DNA of 64,000 nucleotides from an uncultured Aquimarina sp. (GTDB lineage: Bacteria; Bacteroidota; Bacteroidia; Flavobacteriales; Flavobacteriaceae). Below, one piece after another: positions 16,965 to 26,236 of the stretch. The notes beneath the pieces are model-generated. The model was not told the DNA's origin. It worked only from the letters and a program-made list of their open reading frames with translations, and did not search any database. The DNA lies in contig CANMLG010000049.1 of the NCBI GenBank assembly GCA_947498765.1, forward strand, positions 1-64,000, read 5' to 3'. The translations under genes were made by a program, and so were the position numbers. Position 1 is the first letter of the stretch, and every line of letters starts with the position of its first letter.

Positions 16965-19595
16965 ATGAAATCACAAGAGATCCGCAAACAGTTTTTGGAG
17001 TTTTTTGAATCAAAAAAACACAGCATTGTTCCATCTGCCCCTATGGTTATTAAAAATGACCCTACGCTAATGTTTACCAATGCTGGGATGAACCAGTTTA
17101 AAGAATTCTTTTTAGGCAACGGTACTCCAAAAAACAATCGTATTACCGATACCCAAAAATGTTTACGTGTAAGTGGGAAACACAATGACCTGGAAGAAGT
17201 AGGCATGGACACCTATCACCATACCATGTTTGAAATGTTAGGAAACTGGTCTTTTGGTGATTATTTTAAAAAAGAAGCCATCCAATGGGCTTGGGAATTA
17301 TTAACCGAAGTTTTTAAAATTGACAAAGATATCCTTTATGTATCCGTTTTTGAAGGAGCTGACGATGATGGATTAGGATTAGATCAAGAGGCTTTCGATT
17401 TATGGAAAGCCATTGTACCCGAAGATCGCATTATCATGGGAAATAAAAAGGATAACTTTTGGGAAATGGGAGACCAAGGCCCTTGTGGTCCTTGTTCAGA
17501 AATCCATGTTGACATCCGATCTGCTGAAGAGAAAGCAAAAGTATCTGGGCGTGACCTAGTAAATATGGATCACCCTCAGGTAGTTGAAATATGGAACTTA
17601 GTGTTCATGCAATTTAACCGTAAAGCTGATGGATCACTTGAAAAATTACCTGCTCAACATGTGGATACCGGAATGGGATTTGAACGTTTATGTATGGTAT
17701 TACAAAACGTAAAGTCTAATTATGATACCGATGTATTTACACCACTTATTCGCGAAATTGAAACCATAACTAATTCCGTTTATGACAAAAATTCTCTACC
17801 TACAAATCAGGATGGAAAAGTAAGTGTAGCCATTCGTGTTATTGCCGATCATGTTCGCGCCGTTGCCTTTTCAATTGCCGATGGGCAATTACCAAGTAAT
17901 AATGGAGCAGGCTATGTCATTAGACGTATTTTACGTAGAGCTATCCGTTATGGATTTACATTTTTAGATACTAAAGAACCTTTTATTTACAAACTGGTTG
18001 ACACCTTGAGTAATCAATTAGGCGATGCATTCCCTGAATTAAAAACTCAGAAAAACCTTATTCTAAATGTAATTAAGGAAGAAGAAAATTCATTTCTTAA
18101 AACATTAGATCAAGGTTTATTGTTATTGGATCAAATTATTGAACAAACCAAAAGCGACACCATTTCTGGTGAAAAAGCTTTTGAATTATATGATACTTTT
18201 GGTTTTCCTATTGATCTTACGGCGCTTATTTTAAGTGAAAAAGGATTAAAGTTAGACGAAGCTGGTTTTAAAACCGAATTACAAAAACAAAAAGATCGCT
18301 CCCGTGCTGCAGCAAAAATATCTGCTGGTGACTGGGAAGTAATAGGCACTGAAAACAATGAAGCCTTTATTGGTTATGACCAGCTTACCGCTAAAGTAAA
18401 CTTAACGCGTTACCGAAAGGTAATTAGTAAAAAAGATGGCGAATTATTCCAATTAGTGTTTAATCAAACGCCTTTTTATCCCGAAGGTGGAGGACAAGTA
18501 GGCGACAAGGGCTATTTGGAAGCGGCTAATGGTGATGTAGTATATATTATTGATACTAAAAAGGAAAACAATCTGATTATTCATATTGCCAAAAATCTTC
18601 CTAAAAACAGTAACGCTACCTTTACGGCAGTAGTTGATGCCAAACAACGTACTCGCACCGCATCTAACCACTCGGCAACACACTTACTACACCAAGCTTT
18701 ACGTAGTGTACTAGGTACTCATGTAGAGCAAAAAGGCTCTATGGTACACAGTGGAAATTTACGTTTTGATTTTTCACATTTTTCAAAAGTCTCTGCCGAT
18801 GAATTACAGGAAATTGAAAATTTTGTAAATGCCCGCATACGTGAAAAACTTCCGTTAGAAGAAAATAGAAATAACACTTATGACAAGGCTATAGCCGAGG
18901 GTGCCATTGCTCTTTTTGGCGAAAAATACGGCGATACAGTGCGCTCGATTCGATTTGGAAAATCAATGGAATTATGTGGCGGTATTCATGTACCCAATAC
19001 AGCTGATATCTGGCATTTTAAAATTACTGGCGAAAGTGCAGTAGCTTCAGGAATTAGACGTATTGAAGCCATCACAAGCGATGCCGCTAAGGAATATTTT
19101 ACGGCACAAGCAAAAGCTTTTAGTGACGTAAAAACAGTATTAAAAAATGCAAAAGATCCCGTAAAAGCAATTACCAGTTTACAGGACGAAAATAGTAGCT
19201 TAAAAAAGCAAATTGAACAGTTATTAAAAGAAAAGGCTGGTAATTTAAAAACCGAATTAGCCAACCAATTTACCGATATTAATGGCATTCAGTTTTTAGC
19301 TAAAGAAGTGGATTTAGATGCCCAAGGAAGTAAAGATTTATGCTTCGATTTAGGAAATAACCTAACCAATGCCTTTATTATTTTTGGAAGTGCCGTTAAT
19401 GGTAAAGCCTTACTTACTTGTTACATATCAAAAGAGCTTGTTGCTAACAAAGGACTTAATGCCGGACAAGTAGTCCGCGAGCTTGGAAAACACATCCAAG
19501 GTGGTGGTGGTGGACAGCCATTTTTTGCTACCGCAGGTGGTAAAAACCCAGCGGGTATTGCTCAAGCTTTAGAAGGTGCAAAAAGTTATTTATAG
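16965..19595 (+). CDS. alaS: Alanyl-tRNA synthetase
   Basis: 876 aa, the usual length. Class II catalytic core: [11 protein letters not shown] (motif 1 region), [17 protein letters not shown] (motif 2) and the [19 protein letters not shown] stretch. The editing domain has the zinc residues HSATHLLH and MELCGGIHV, and the C-terminal C-Ala part carries a Gly-rich [17 protein letters not shown]. It charges tRNA-Ala and removes mis-attached Ser or Gly. The ATG at 16965 begins the normal N-terminal helix [15 protein letters not shown] strong terminator follows about 60 bases after the stop. Confidence 0.98.
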   Translation: MKSQEIRKQFLEFFESKKHSIVPSAPMVIKNDPTLMFTNAGMNQFKEFFLGNGTPKNNRITDTQKCLRVSGKHNDLEEVGMDTYHHTMFEMLGNWSFGDYFKKEAIQWAWELLTEVFKIDKDILYVSVFEGADDDGLGLDQEAFDLWKAIVPEDRIIMGNKKDNFWEMGDQGPCGPCSEIHVDIRSAEEKAKVSGRDLVNMDHPQVVEIWNLVFMQFNRKADGSLEKLPAQHVDTGMGFERLCMVLQNVKSNYDTDVFTPLIREIETITNSVYDKNSLPTNQDGKVSVAIRVIADHVRAVAFSIADGQLPSNNGAGYVIRRILRRAIRYGFTFLDTKEPFIYKLVDTLSNQLGDAFPELKTQKNLILNVIKEEENSFLKTLDQGLLLLDQIIEQTKSDTISGEKAFELYDTFGFPIDLTALILSEKGLKLDEAGFKTELQKQKDRSRAAAKISAGDWEVIGTENNEAFIGYDQLTAKVNLTRYRKVISKKDGELFQLVFNQTPFYPEGGGQVGDKGYLEAANGDVVYIIDTKKENNLIIHIAKNLPKNSNATFTAVVDAKQRTRTASNHSATHLLHQALRSVLGTHVEQKGSMVHSGNLRFDFSHFSKVSADELQEIENFVNARIREKLPLEENRNNTYDKAIAEGAIALFGEKYGDTVRSIRFGKSMELCGGIHVPNTADIWHFKITGESAVASGIRRIEAITSDAAKEYFTAQAKAFSDVKTVLKNAKDPVKAITSLQDENSSLKKQIEQLLKEKAGNLKTELANQFTDINGIQFLAKEVDLDAQGSKDLCFDLGNNLTNAFIIFGSAVNGKALLTCYISKELVANKGLNAGQVVRELGKHIQGGGGGQPFFATAGGKNPAGIAQALEGAKSYL

Positions 19596-19653
19596 TAAAT
19601 TTTTAAGCTGCATTTATTATTAAGTTAAAAAGCAAGAATGAAATACCTAAATA

Positions 19654-19692
19654 ATTCAAAAATCCTTAGAAATTTTCTAAGGATTTTTGAAT
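19654..19692. terminator. Bidirectional hairpin terminator after alaS
   Basis: A nearly perfect palindrome: ATTCAAAAATCCTTAGAAA pairs with TTTCTAAGGATTTTTGAAT. T runs on both strands let it end alaS (plus) and the small minus-strand gene at 19751-19987. Confidence 0.85.
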
Positions 19693-19750
19693 TAAAACCT
19701 TAAACCTTACTAAGTGTCCAATTAAGCTTATTCTAAAAAGTGATTGTAAA

Positions 19751-19987
19751 TTATTCTACAGAAGTATCTTCAGGCTCACCTTTAATCTGCAAATAACCTA
19801 TAATAACACCAATAGCCACTAGAATTATTCCCGCAGGCAATCCCCATATGGCTTTTAATGCTGCTTTTATAGCTTGCCGCCTTCCTGTAACTTCAAAAGC
19901 TTTGTCTGGATTCATAATCATATAAATCCCAATACCCACTACTGCAATAATGCCTGCCCAAGGCCTTACTTTTTCTAATACTTTCAT
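19751..19987 (-). CDS. Small two-helix membrane protein
   Basis: 78 aa with two hydrophobic segments (WAGIIAVVGIGIYMIM near residues 10-25 and LPAGIILVAIGVIIGYLQI near 50-68) and a basic loop (GRRQAIKAALKA) between them, ending in an acidic tail. I do not recognise a characterised family. It stands alone between the alaS terminator and the first ECF sigma gene. Clean hydrophobic topology and plausible codon use support a real gene. Confidence 0.7.
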   Translation of the reverse strand: MKVLEKVRPWAGIIAVVGIGIYMIMNPDKAFEVTGRRQAIKAALKAIWGLPAGIILVAIGVIIGYLQIKGEPEDTSVE

Positions 19988-20203
19988 AATATATTTTATT
20001 ATTAATAATTAAGGGGACTAATTATATTGCTTAAATGTGAGCTATGCTACTGGATTTTAAATACCTCATTAAAATAACATTTAAATTTTCATTTTTACAA
20101 ATAATTTTTTTAAAAAAAAACACCTCCAAACGCAACCTTTTTGATAATTGCGTCTCTTATACATATAAAGTTCTTAAATTTAATACTCGGCCGACTAAAT
20201 TAA

Positions 20204-20752
20204 TTGGAAATAGAACAGCTTATTGAAAAATGCCAACAGCACGATGTAAAAGCACAGGAGGCTCTTTACCGAAGACTTGCGCCTCTACTTTTGGGAGTTT
20301 GCATGAAATATTGTAAAAATAAAGCCAATGCCGAAGATTTGTTTCAAGAATCATTTATTATTATTTTTAATAAAATTCATCAATTTAAATATAAAGGATC
20401 CTTTGAAGGTTGGGCAAAACGTATTACTATTAACACCATTTTAAGTCATTTTAGAAAAACACAACACACCGAGTCCATAAATGAAGAAAAAACAGCACTT
20501 ATTGAAGATCATACTGAATTTGAGCACGCCAATTTTTCGTTAGACACACTACTCACATTAATTCATAAACTCCCTAGTCAATACAAATTAGTTTTTAATA
20601 TGTATGTCCTTGATGATTTTTCGCATCAAGAAATTGCCATGGCACTAGACATATCAGTCGGTACATCAAAATCTAATTTATCAAGAGCTAGAGCTATTCT
20701 AAAAAAAGAATTGCTTGTACTAGAACAACAAAAAAACATGATTAATGGATAA
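20204..20752 (+). CDS. ECF sigma factor (module 1)
   Basis: 182 aa. Region 2 is visible in MKYCKNKANAEDLFQESFII and region 4 in MYVLDDFSHQEIAMALDISVG, the helix-turn-helix for the -35 element. It is an extracytoplasmic-function sigma-70 of the Bacteroidota type. The start is a TTG; no ATG lies closer than the region 2 core. It overlaps the next gene by 8 bases, so the sigma factor and its membrane partner are made together and the partner is the likely anti-sigma factor. Confidence 0.9.
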   Translation: MEIEQLIEKCQQHDVKAQEALYRRLAPLLLGVCMKYCKNKANAEDLFQESFIIIFNKIHQFKYKGSFEGWAKRITINTILSHFRKTQHTESINEEKTALIEDHTEFEHANFSLDTLLTLIHKLPSQYKLVFNMYVLDDFSHQEIAMALDISVGTSKSNLSRARAILKKELLVLEQQKNMING

Positions 20753-22331
20753 CAGAAAAACACATATCGATGCCCTTTTTAAGGATAAGCTTCAAGATTT
20801 TGAAGCAATTCCGAATGCGGCTTTGTGGAAAGAAATTTCCAAAAACATTCCCCAAAAAAAGAAGAAAAATAATCGCTTACTTTTCTTGGCTTTTCCAGCG
20901 GGCATTGCTGCCTCGTTAGCTTTATTTTTTATGCTTACCACACTTTCTAAGTCTAACAATGAAAGTGTTTCAAAAACAAGTATTCTGTTTACCGATAGTC
21001 CATGCCCCGAAGTAGATACAGAAAACACTATTAAAATTGTAAATAACGCTGAAAAAACATCTGTTAAACCAAACTCGCAAATAACCGCAAACCAAAAAAG
21101 CTTTGTTAACTCGTCTACTACTAAAAATAAATTTGTAAAAAAAACCTTAAACAACGCTAAAAATACAGATTCAAAATCGACAAATGAATATGTTCAGAAC
21201 CTTTTGCCAACAGAAGCTTTAAAAAATACTGTCGCTAAAAACCTGAAACCGTCTATTATTAAAACACCCGAAGCTATTACTAGGAGTGCTATCCTAAACC
21301 AAATTACCTCAAAAAACAAGACAAATAGCTCTCAACAAATAGTCGAAATTCCTTCTAAAAACAAAAAAAATACCTCGGAAATAGATTTTAAAAGAACCCC
21401 TCAAGAAGATTCAAGTAAAGACCTAGAAAAAAATATAGAAAAAGACCAGCAAAAAGCACTAAAATCACTTTTAGCGATTACTAAAGAAAATAAAAAAACA
21501 CCTACTAAAGTAGATCGAAAAAACTGGAGCATTCAACCTCAAATAGCCCCTTTGGCATATAATTCACTATCGGGGGGCTCCTCCATAAATTCCGATTTTT
21601 CGAATAACCCACAAACATCAGAGGCCGCTTTAAGTTACGGTATACGTATTGCCTACCAGTTATCCAATAAAATCCAAATACGTTCGGGCATAAGCACGGC
21701 GTCTATTAATTTGGCTACAAATGATATCTTTTCTTCAAGTTTAGCCTCTAATAACACGGCTATACTTTTTAATAATTCCGACGCCGTGAGTAACCTTATT
21801 GGAGAAGAGGCTTTTAGTAATCTTGATGAATTTACTGGCCGAAGTTTCCCTCCTACAGTCAGACCCAGTAGCACTCCCGAAAATTCTGAAGAGCTAAACG
21901 ATCCCAACTCATTTGGACCTCTTAATGGCATCCCTTCGTCAGGTGATCCTATTAGCAGTACAAGGACTACAGGTTCATTACAACAACAAATAAATTATAT
22001 CGAAATTCCTTTAGAAGTTTCCTACAGATTACTAAACAAGCAATTGGGTATTTCACTCATTGGTGGAGTGAGCTCTTTTATTTTGACTCAAAAAAACGAT
22101 CAACTTTTGTTTGAAATTTCAGGTAATACTACTGAAATAGGCGAGGCTAAAAACCTTAATAACACTAGTTTTTCGGGTAATTTTGGCATTGGACTGGATT
22201 ATAAAATAGCTCCAAACATCAAACTAAGCGTGGAGCCTATTTTTAAATTACAATTTAATGCCTTTGATAGCAATACAGAATTTGATCCTTATTTATTTGG
22301 TATTTATAGCGGTATAAAATTCGATCTTTAA
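20745..22331 (+). CDS. Anti-sigma-like protein with outer-membrane beta-barrel domain (module 1)
   Basis: 528 aa. The N-terminal 45 residues (DALFKDKLQDFEAIPNAALW) look like the cytoplasmic sigma-binding part of Bacteroidota anti-sigma proteins, followed by a basic stretch and a membrane helix at about 46-66 (LLFLAFPAGIAASLALFFML). A long Lys/Asn/Thr-rich linker (about 70-255) leads to a C-terminal beta-barrel of the PorT/OmpA-like 'outer membrane beta-barrel' type (about 260-528: YGIRIAYQLSNKIQIRSGIS ... FKLQFNAF ... GIYSGIKFDL). An inner-membrane helix and an outer-membrane barrel in one chain would span the periplasm and could signal outer-membrane state to the sigma factor. Confidence 0.75.
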   Translation: MDNRKTHIDALFKDKLQDFEAIPNAALWKEISKNIPQKKKKNNRLLFLAFPAGIAASLALFFMLTTLSKSNNESVSKTSILFTDSPCPEVDTENTIKIVNNAEKTSVKPNSQITANQKSFVNSSTTKNKFVKKTLNNAKNTDSKSTNEYVQNLLPTEALKNTVAKNLKPSIIKTPEAITRSAILNQITSKNKTNSSQQIVEIPSKNKKNTSEIDFKRTPQEDSSKDLEKNIEKDQQKALKSLLAITKENKKTPTKVDRKNWSIQPQIAPLAYNSLSGGSSINSDFSNNPQTSEAALSYGIRIAYQLSNKIQIRSGISTASINLATNDIFSSSLASNNTAILFNNSDAVSNLIGEEAFSNLDEFTGRSFPPTVRPSSTPENSEELNDPNSFGPLNGIPSSGDPISSTRTTGSLQQQINYIEIPLEVSYRLLNKQLGISLIGGVSSFILTQKNDQLLFEISGNTTEIGEAKNLNNTSFSGNFGIGLDYKIAPNIKLSVEPIFKLQFNAFDSNTEFDPYLFGIYSGIKFDL

Positions 22332-22436
22332 ACGCTCATATTAAACTTATAAAATTTGTTTTTAATCTGGTTTAGTACCTCTAACACATCAATGGTTTCA
22401 GGCTATTTTGTATTTTAGTTGCTTACAAAAAATCGA

Positions 22437-23408
22437 ATGCTTTCTGTAGAGTCTATTTCATATGCTTATAACAAAACTAATGTTATTGACACTGTTAGTT
22501 TTACGGCTCAAAAAGGAGCTCATATTACCCTAATGGGCGAAAGTGGATGTGGAAAGAGCACCTTGTTAAAAGCCATATATGGCTTACTTTCCTTACCGAA
22601 AGGAAAAATATTTTATAATAACACGGAGTTATTAGGCCCGGAACATCATTTAGTCCCTGGGCATCCATTTATGAAATATTTAGCCCAAGAATTTGATTTA
22701 ATGCCTTTTATATCGGCCGCCGATAATGTGGGAGAATTTTTATCCAATTTTTATCCCAATCAAAAAAAACAACGAATAAATGAACTTTTGGAAATTGTTG
22801 GTATGACCACATATGCTAAAACCCATGTGCGTTTTTTAAGTGGCGGTCAAAAACAACGTGTTGCGTTGGCACGTGTATTGGCAAAAGAGCCCGAAGTTTT
22901 ATTGCTAGACGAACCTTTTAGCCAAATTGATAATTTTAAAAAAAACGAATTACGCTACCGCCTTTTTAGTTACCTAAAAAAGCAAAACATTACCTGTATC
23001 ACCGCAACTCACGATAAAAATGATGCACTGGCTTTTTCGGATAACATTATTGTTATTAAACAAGGAAAACAAATCTCTGCCCGTAGTCCACAAGAAATGT
23101 TTGCCAATCCAACAGATCAATATTCGGCTTCGTTACTTTCCGAAATTAATATAGTACCACTTACTTTTTTTGACCCTGCTGGAGAAGAAAAAAACATCCT
23201 ACTTTATCCACACGAAATTAAACTGAAAAAAAATAGCACGATTCTGCTTGAGGTTGTTACAGCTTATTATAATGGCACCCATTACTTAATAAAAGCCGAA
23301 TTACATAATAAAAGTATCTTATTTCATCACGATACATATATTGCACCAAAAACTTTAGTCGGCATTACTGTTCATAAAACTATCATTGAACAACGCGCTA
23401 AGATTTGA
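22437..23408 (+). CDS. ABC transporter ATP-binding protein
   Basis: 323 aa from the ATG at 22437 (a TTG at 22419 is in frame but less likely). Walker A GESGCGKST, signature LSGGQKQRVALARVLA and Walker B VLLLDEPF are intact, with the switch His in TATHDKNDA. A C-terminal extension of about 100 residues resembles the TOBE-like regulatory part of PotA/sulfate-type importers. No permease gene is adjacent, so its partner and substrate are unknown. It lies between sigma modules 1 and 2 without an obvious link to either. Confidence 0.88.
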   Translation: MLSVESISYAYNKTNVIDTVSFTAQKGAHITLMGESGCGKSTLLKAIYGLLSLPKGKIFYNNTELLGPEHHLVPGHPFMKYLAQEFDLMPFISAADNVGEFLSNFYPNQKKQRINELLEIVGMTTYAKTHVRFLSGGQKQRVALARVLAKEPEVLLLDEPFSQIDNFKKNELRYRLFSYLKKQNITCITATHDKNDALAFSDNIIVIKQGKQISARSPQEMFANPTDQYSASLLSEINIVPLTFFDPAGEEKNILLYPHEIKLKKNSTILLEVVTAYYNGTHYLIKAELHNKSILFHHDTYIAPKTLVGITVHKTIIEQRAKI

Positions 23409-23430
23409 TAACTAATATTCAATTAAAAAA

Positions 23431-23461
23431 AGACACACAAATATCAAATTTATGTGTCTTC
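23431..23461 (-). terminator. Hairpin terminator of the vWA gene
   Basis: The minus strand reads AAGACACATAAATTTGATAT then TTGTGTGTCTTTTTTT, a stem-loop followed by a T run. It lies about 170 bases after the stop of the vWA gene. The plus strand has no T run after the stem. Confidence 0.65.
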
Positions 23462-23495
23462 AATAATGTGAGTGCTACTTAAGAAAAAAAATCTA

Positions 23496-23527
23496 TCGAA
23501 AATCACTCGAATTGACAATTCTAATTC
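23496..23527. repeat. Short dispersed repeat (with 52760-52791)
   Basis: A 32-base stretch containing ACTCGAATTGACAATT matches 52760-52791 at 26 of 32 positions by eye. Both lie in non-coding AT-rich DNA. A further partial match, CACTCGAATTAAC, occurs near 52691. The function is unknown. Confidence 0.45.
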
Positions 23528-23628
23528 AATAAAATTATAGTAGTAATAAAAGATACCTCCTTGTTTTTAAACACCCCACAACCAAGTTTTATCTCCCAAG
23601 TCTATTAGCAAAGCGATCTTAGCGCTAA

Positions 23629-25545
23629 TCAATACCTCACCTCACATTCAATTACAGGTGTTTCTTCGACTCCAGGTGTTGGCAATTGCGCAGCTAAGGC
23701 TGCTAATCGAATAAATTCGGAACGATAACCAAATTCATCTTTCCCTTTTCCTTTTTTTGCCATATTTAATACTTGATTATATGTTAAATCTCCTTTATAT
23801 TCAGAATTTTTAAGTAACATTCCAAAACCAGCTACAGCACTTGAAAATTGAAAATTAGGCGAAGTTTCTTCAAAAGGAATTCCTGTGTTTACTATGGTTT
23901 CTTCTAACAACTTACTTTTAGTTTCATTTGGTTTTTTATACCTAAATTTTACTGTTGCCAATTCTTTATTTAAAGACTCATTTGAAATTACATTTGGGAT
24001 TTGATATTTTAATCCCGAATCCAATACATCATCATCAGCAACAGTAACCACTTCATACAATGCCGTAACAGAATGTCCAGCACCAAGCTCGCCAGCATCT
24101 TTTTTATCATTGGCAAAATCTTCATCGTTTAACAGTCTATTTTCATACCCAATCAAACGATACTTTTTTACATGTGTCGGGTTAAATTCTATCTGAATTT
24201 TAACATCCTTGGCTATAGTAAAAAGTGTACTGCTAAATTCATTAATAAATACCTTTTTAGCTTCCAATAGATTATCAATATAAGCATAGTTTCCGTTTCC
24301 TTTATCGGCAATAATTTCCATTTTACTATCCTTATAATTTCCCATTCCAAAACCGGTAACTGTTACATAAATTCCTTTATTTCTGTGCGCTACAATTAAT
24401 TTTTCTAAATCGGCATCGCTAGATTGCCCCACATTAAAATCACCATCGGTCGCAATAATAATTCTGTTATTTCCTCCTTTGATAAAATGTGCTGCTGCAG
24501 TTTGGTAAGCCAATCGTAAACCTGCTGCTCCTGCTGTTGCCCCTCCAGACTGTAAACGGTTCAAAGCATTTAAAATCTTTTCTTTATTTGCCCCCGAAGT
24601 TGGTGGCAATACCAACCCCGAACTACCTGCATACACAACAATAGACACCTTATCTTTTTCTCGCAATTGACGAACCAACAATCCAAAAGCTTTTTTTAAT
24701 AAAGGCAATTTGTTTGACGCACTCATGGAACCCGAAACATCAATTAAAAACACCAAATTACTTGGAGGAGCTTCCTTGGTTTCTAATGATTTGCCTTGCA
24801 ATCCAATATGGACTAATTTGTTTTTGGTATTCCATGGACAGTCCGAAACTTCGTGATTTATTGAAAATGGGGCTTTCCCTTTGGGTTGTGGATAATTGTA
24901 GGTAAAATAATTAATCATTTCTTCTACACGAACTGCATCCTTTGGAGGCCTTTCCCCATTCATAATAAAACGTCTTACGTTACTATAAGAAGCCGCATCC
25001 ACATCAATCGAAAAAGTAGATAATGGTGTTTGTAATGGGCTTTTAAACCCATTTTCCTTTACTTCGGCATAGCTTTCCGTGTTTGTCACTGGTGCAACTG
25101 GCATATGATTTATATGTACTCCCGCTACCCTCCCCTGCAACTTTTGACTATAATTTATTGCCCGAGAATCCATCATCATTTTTGGCTTAGACAGTTTACT
25201 TATGGCTCCAGTTATTTCTTTTTTCTCGTAACCTACCACTGTTGCTTCTTCTAAATCTGAAATATCTTCCTTTAAAACAACATCAATTATACTTGATTTT
25301 CCAACTATTCTTTTTTGAGTTACAAAACCTTTATATGAATATACCAAAGTTGCACCTTCATCAACTTTAATCGTATACACACCATCAAAATCAGTAACTG
25401 TACTTTTAGATGTTCCTTTTTCAACTATAGTAACACCTGGTAATCCTATGCCTCCAGATTCGGTTACTTTTCCTGTGATCGTTTTTGCTATTGCCATATT
25501 GACCACAGCTAAAAACAGACTTACAAATACGCTAAATTTTATCAT
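23629..25545 (-). CDS. vWA-domain protein with carboxypeptidase-regulatory N-terminus
   Basis: 638 aa from the ATG at 25545 (an upstream start at 25605 would put 20 residues before the signal peptide). Signal peptide FVSLFLAVVNMAIAK; a CarboxypepD-regulatory-like beta-sandwich at about 25-95 (GKVTESGGIGLPGVTIVEKG, TDFDGVYTIKV); then a short SusC-plug-like motif (DLEEATVVGYEKKEITGAIS, KLQGRVAGVHI). The rest is a von Willebrand A domain of the YfbK type: MIDAS LIDVSGSMSASNK, and the C-terminal DUF3520-like part ending in FGYRSEFIRLAALA. It probably acts on the envelope as an adhesion or scaffolding protein. It is divergent from sigma module 2, whose second gene carries the same N-terminal module. 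Confidence 0.88.
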   Translation of the reverse strand: MIKFSVFVSLFLAVVNMAIAKTITGKVTESGGIGLPGVTIVEKGTSKSTVTDFDGVYTIKVDEGATLVYSYKGFVTQKRIVGKSSIIDVVLKEDISDLEEATVVGYEKKEITGAISKLSKPKMMMDSRAINYSQKLQGRVAGVHINHMPVAPVTNTESYAEVKENGFKSPLQTPLSTFSIDVDAASYSNVRRFIMNGERPPKDAVRVEEMINYFTYNYPQPKGKAPFSINHEVSDCPWNTKNKLVHIGLQGKSLETKEAPPSNLVFLIDVSGSMSASNKLPLLKKAFGLLVRQLREKDKVSIVVYAGSSGLVLPPTSGANKEKILNALNRLQSGGATAGAAGLRLAYQTAAAHFIKGGNNRIIIATDGDFNVGQSSDADLEKLIVAHRNKGIYVTVTGFGMGNYKDSKMEIIADKGNGNYAYIDNLLEAKKVFINEFSSTLFTIAKDVKIQIEFNPTHVKKYRLIGYENRLLNDEDFANDKKDAGELGAGHSVTALYEVVTVADDDVLDSGLKYQIPNVISNESLNKELATVKFRYKKPNETKSKLLEETIVNTGIPFEETSPNFQFSSAVAGFGMLLKNSEYKGDLTYNQVLNMAKKGKGKDEFGYRSEFIRLAALAAQLPTPGVEETPVIECEVRY

Positions 25546-25651
25546 GTTATTTATTTTTAGTGAAACATTCTTTATAACAAGATGCAGTTCACTTGAATAT
25601 TCCATAAAAATTTTTTAATTTTTTTTATTTGCGTTAATTTGTGAAGCGTAC

Positions 25652-26236
25652 ATGCCTACTACTAAAGACTTAAATAATTCAGACGACCTACTCATTGAGC
25701 GTTTTCGTAAAGAAAACGACTTGGAGGTTCTGGGGCAATTATACCATAAATACATGCATTTAGTATATGGGGTTTGTTTAAAGTATTTAAAAAATAGGGA
25801 AGAAAGTCAAGATGCAGTAATGCAAATTTTTGAGATTTTAATTAAAGAAATCCCTAAGCATGAAATTAATGTATTTAAAAACTGGTTATATGGTGTAAGT
25901 AAAAATTATTGCTTAATGAAATTACGCAAACAGACTTCTGAAAAAGCCAAGCAACATGCGTATGCTGATCATTTTTTTATGGAAAATGCTCCAAATGTGC
26001 ACCTATTAGATAAAGAGGCTCCGGTTGATTTGACAAAAGCCCTTAAAACTTGCATTGACAAACTAAAGGAAACCCAAAAGCAAAGTGTAGCATTATTTTA
26101 TTTTGAACATAAATGTTACCGCGAAATAGCTGCTGAATTAGCTATCGAAGAAAAAAAAGTAAAAAGCCACATTCAAAATGGAAAACGCAATTTAAAAGCT
26201 TGCATTGAGCAAATAGAAAAGAAGCCACATGAGTGA
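25652..26236 (+). CDS. ECF sigma factor (module 2)
   Basis: 194 aa. Region 2: GVCLKYLKNREESQDAVMQI; region 4: FYFEHKCYREIAAELAIEEK with the downstream helix. It overlaps the following gene by 8 bases, the standard sigma/anti-sigma coupling. It is divergent from the vWA gene with about 106 bases between start codons, which suggests that the vWA gene is one of its targets. Confidence 0.88.
   Translation: MPTTKDLNNSDDLLIERFRKENDLEVLGQLYHKYMHLVYGVCLKYLKNREESQDAVMQIFEILIKEIPKHEINVFKNWLYGVSKNYCLMKLRKQTSEKAKQHAYADHFFMENAPNVHLLDKEAPVDLTKALKTCIDKLKETQKQSVALFYFEHKCYREIAAELAIEEKKVKSHIQNGKRNLKACIEQIEKKPHE

Noticed and set aside
23629..25545. TonB-dependent receptor
   Set aside because: It has only the short carboxypeptidase-regulatory and plug-like start; the rest is a vWA domain, with no barrel.
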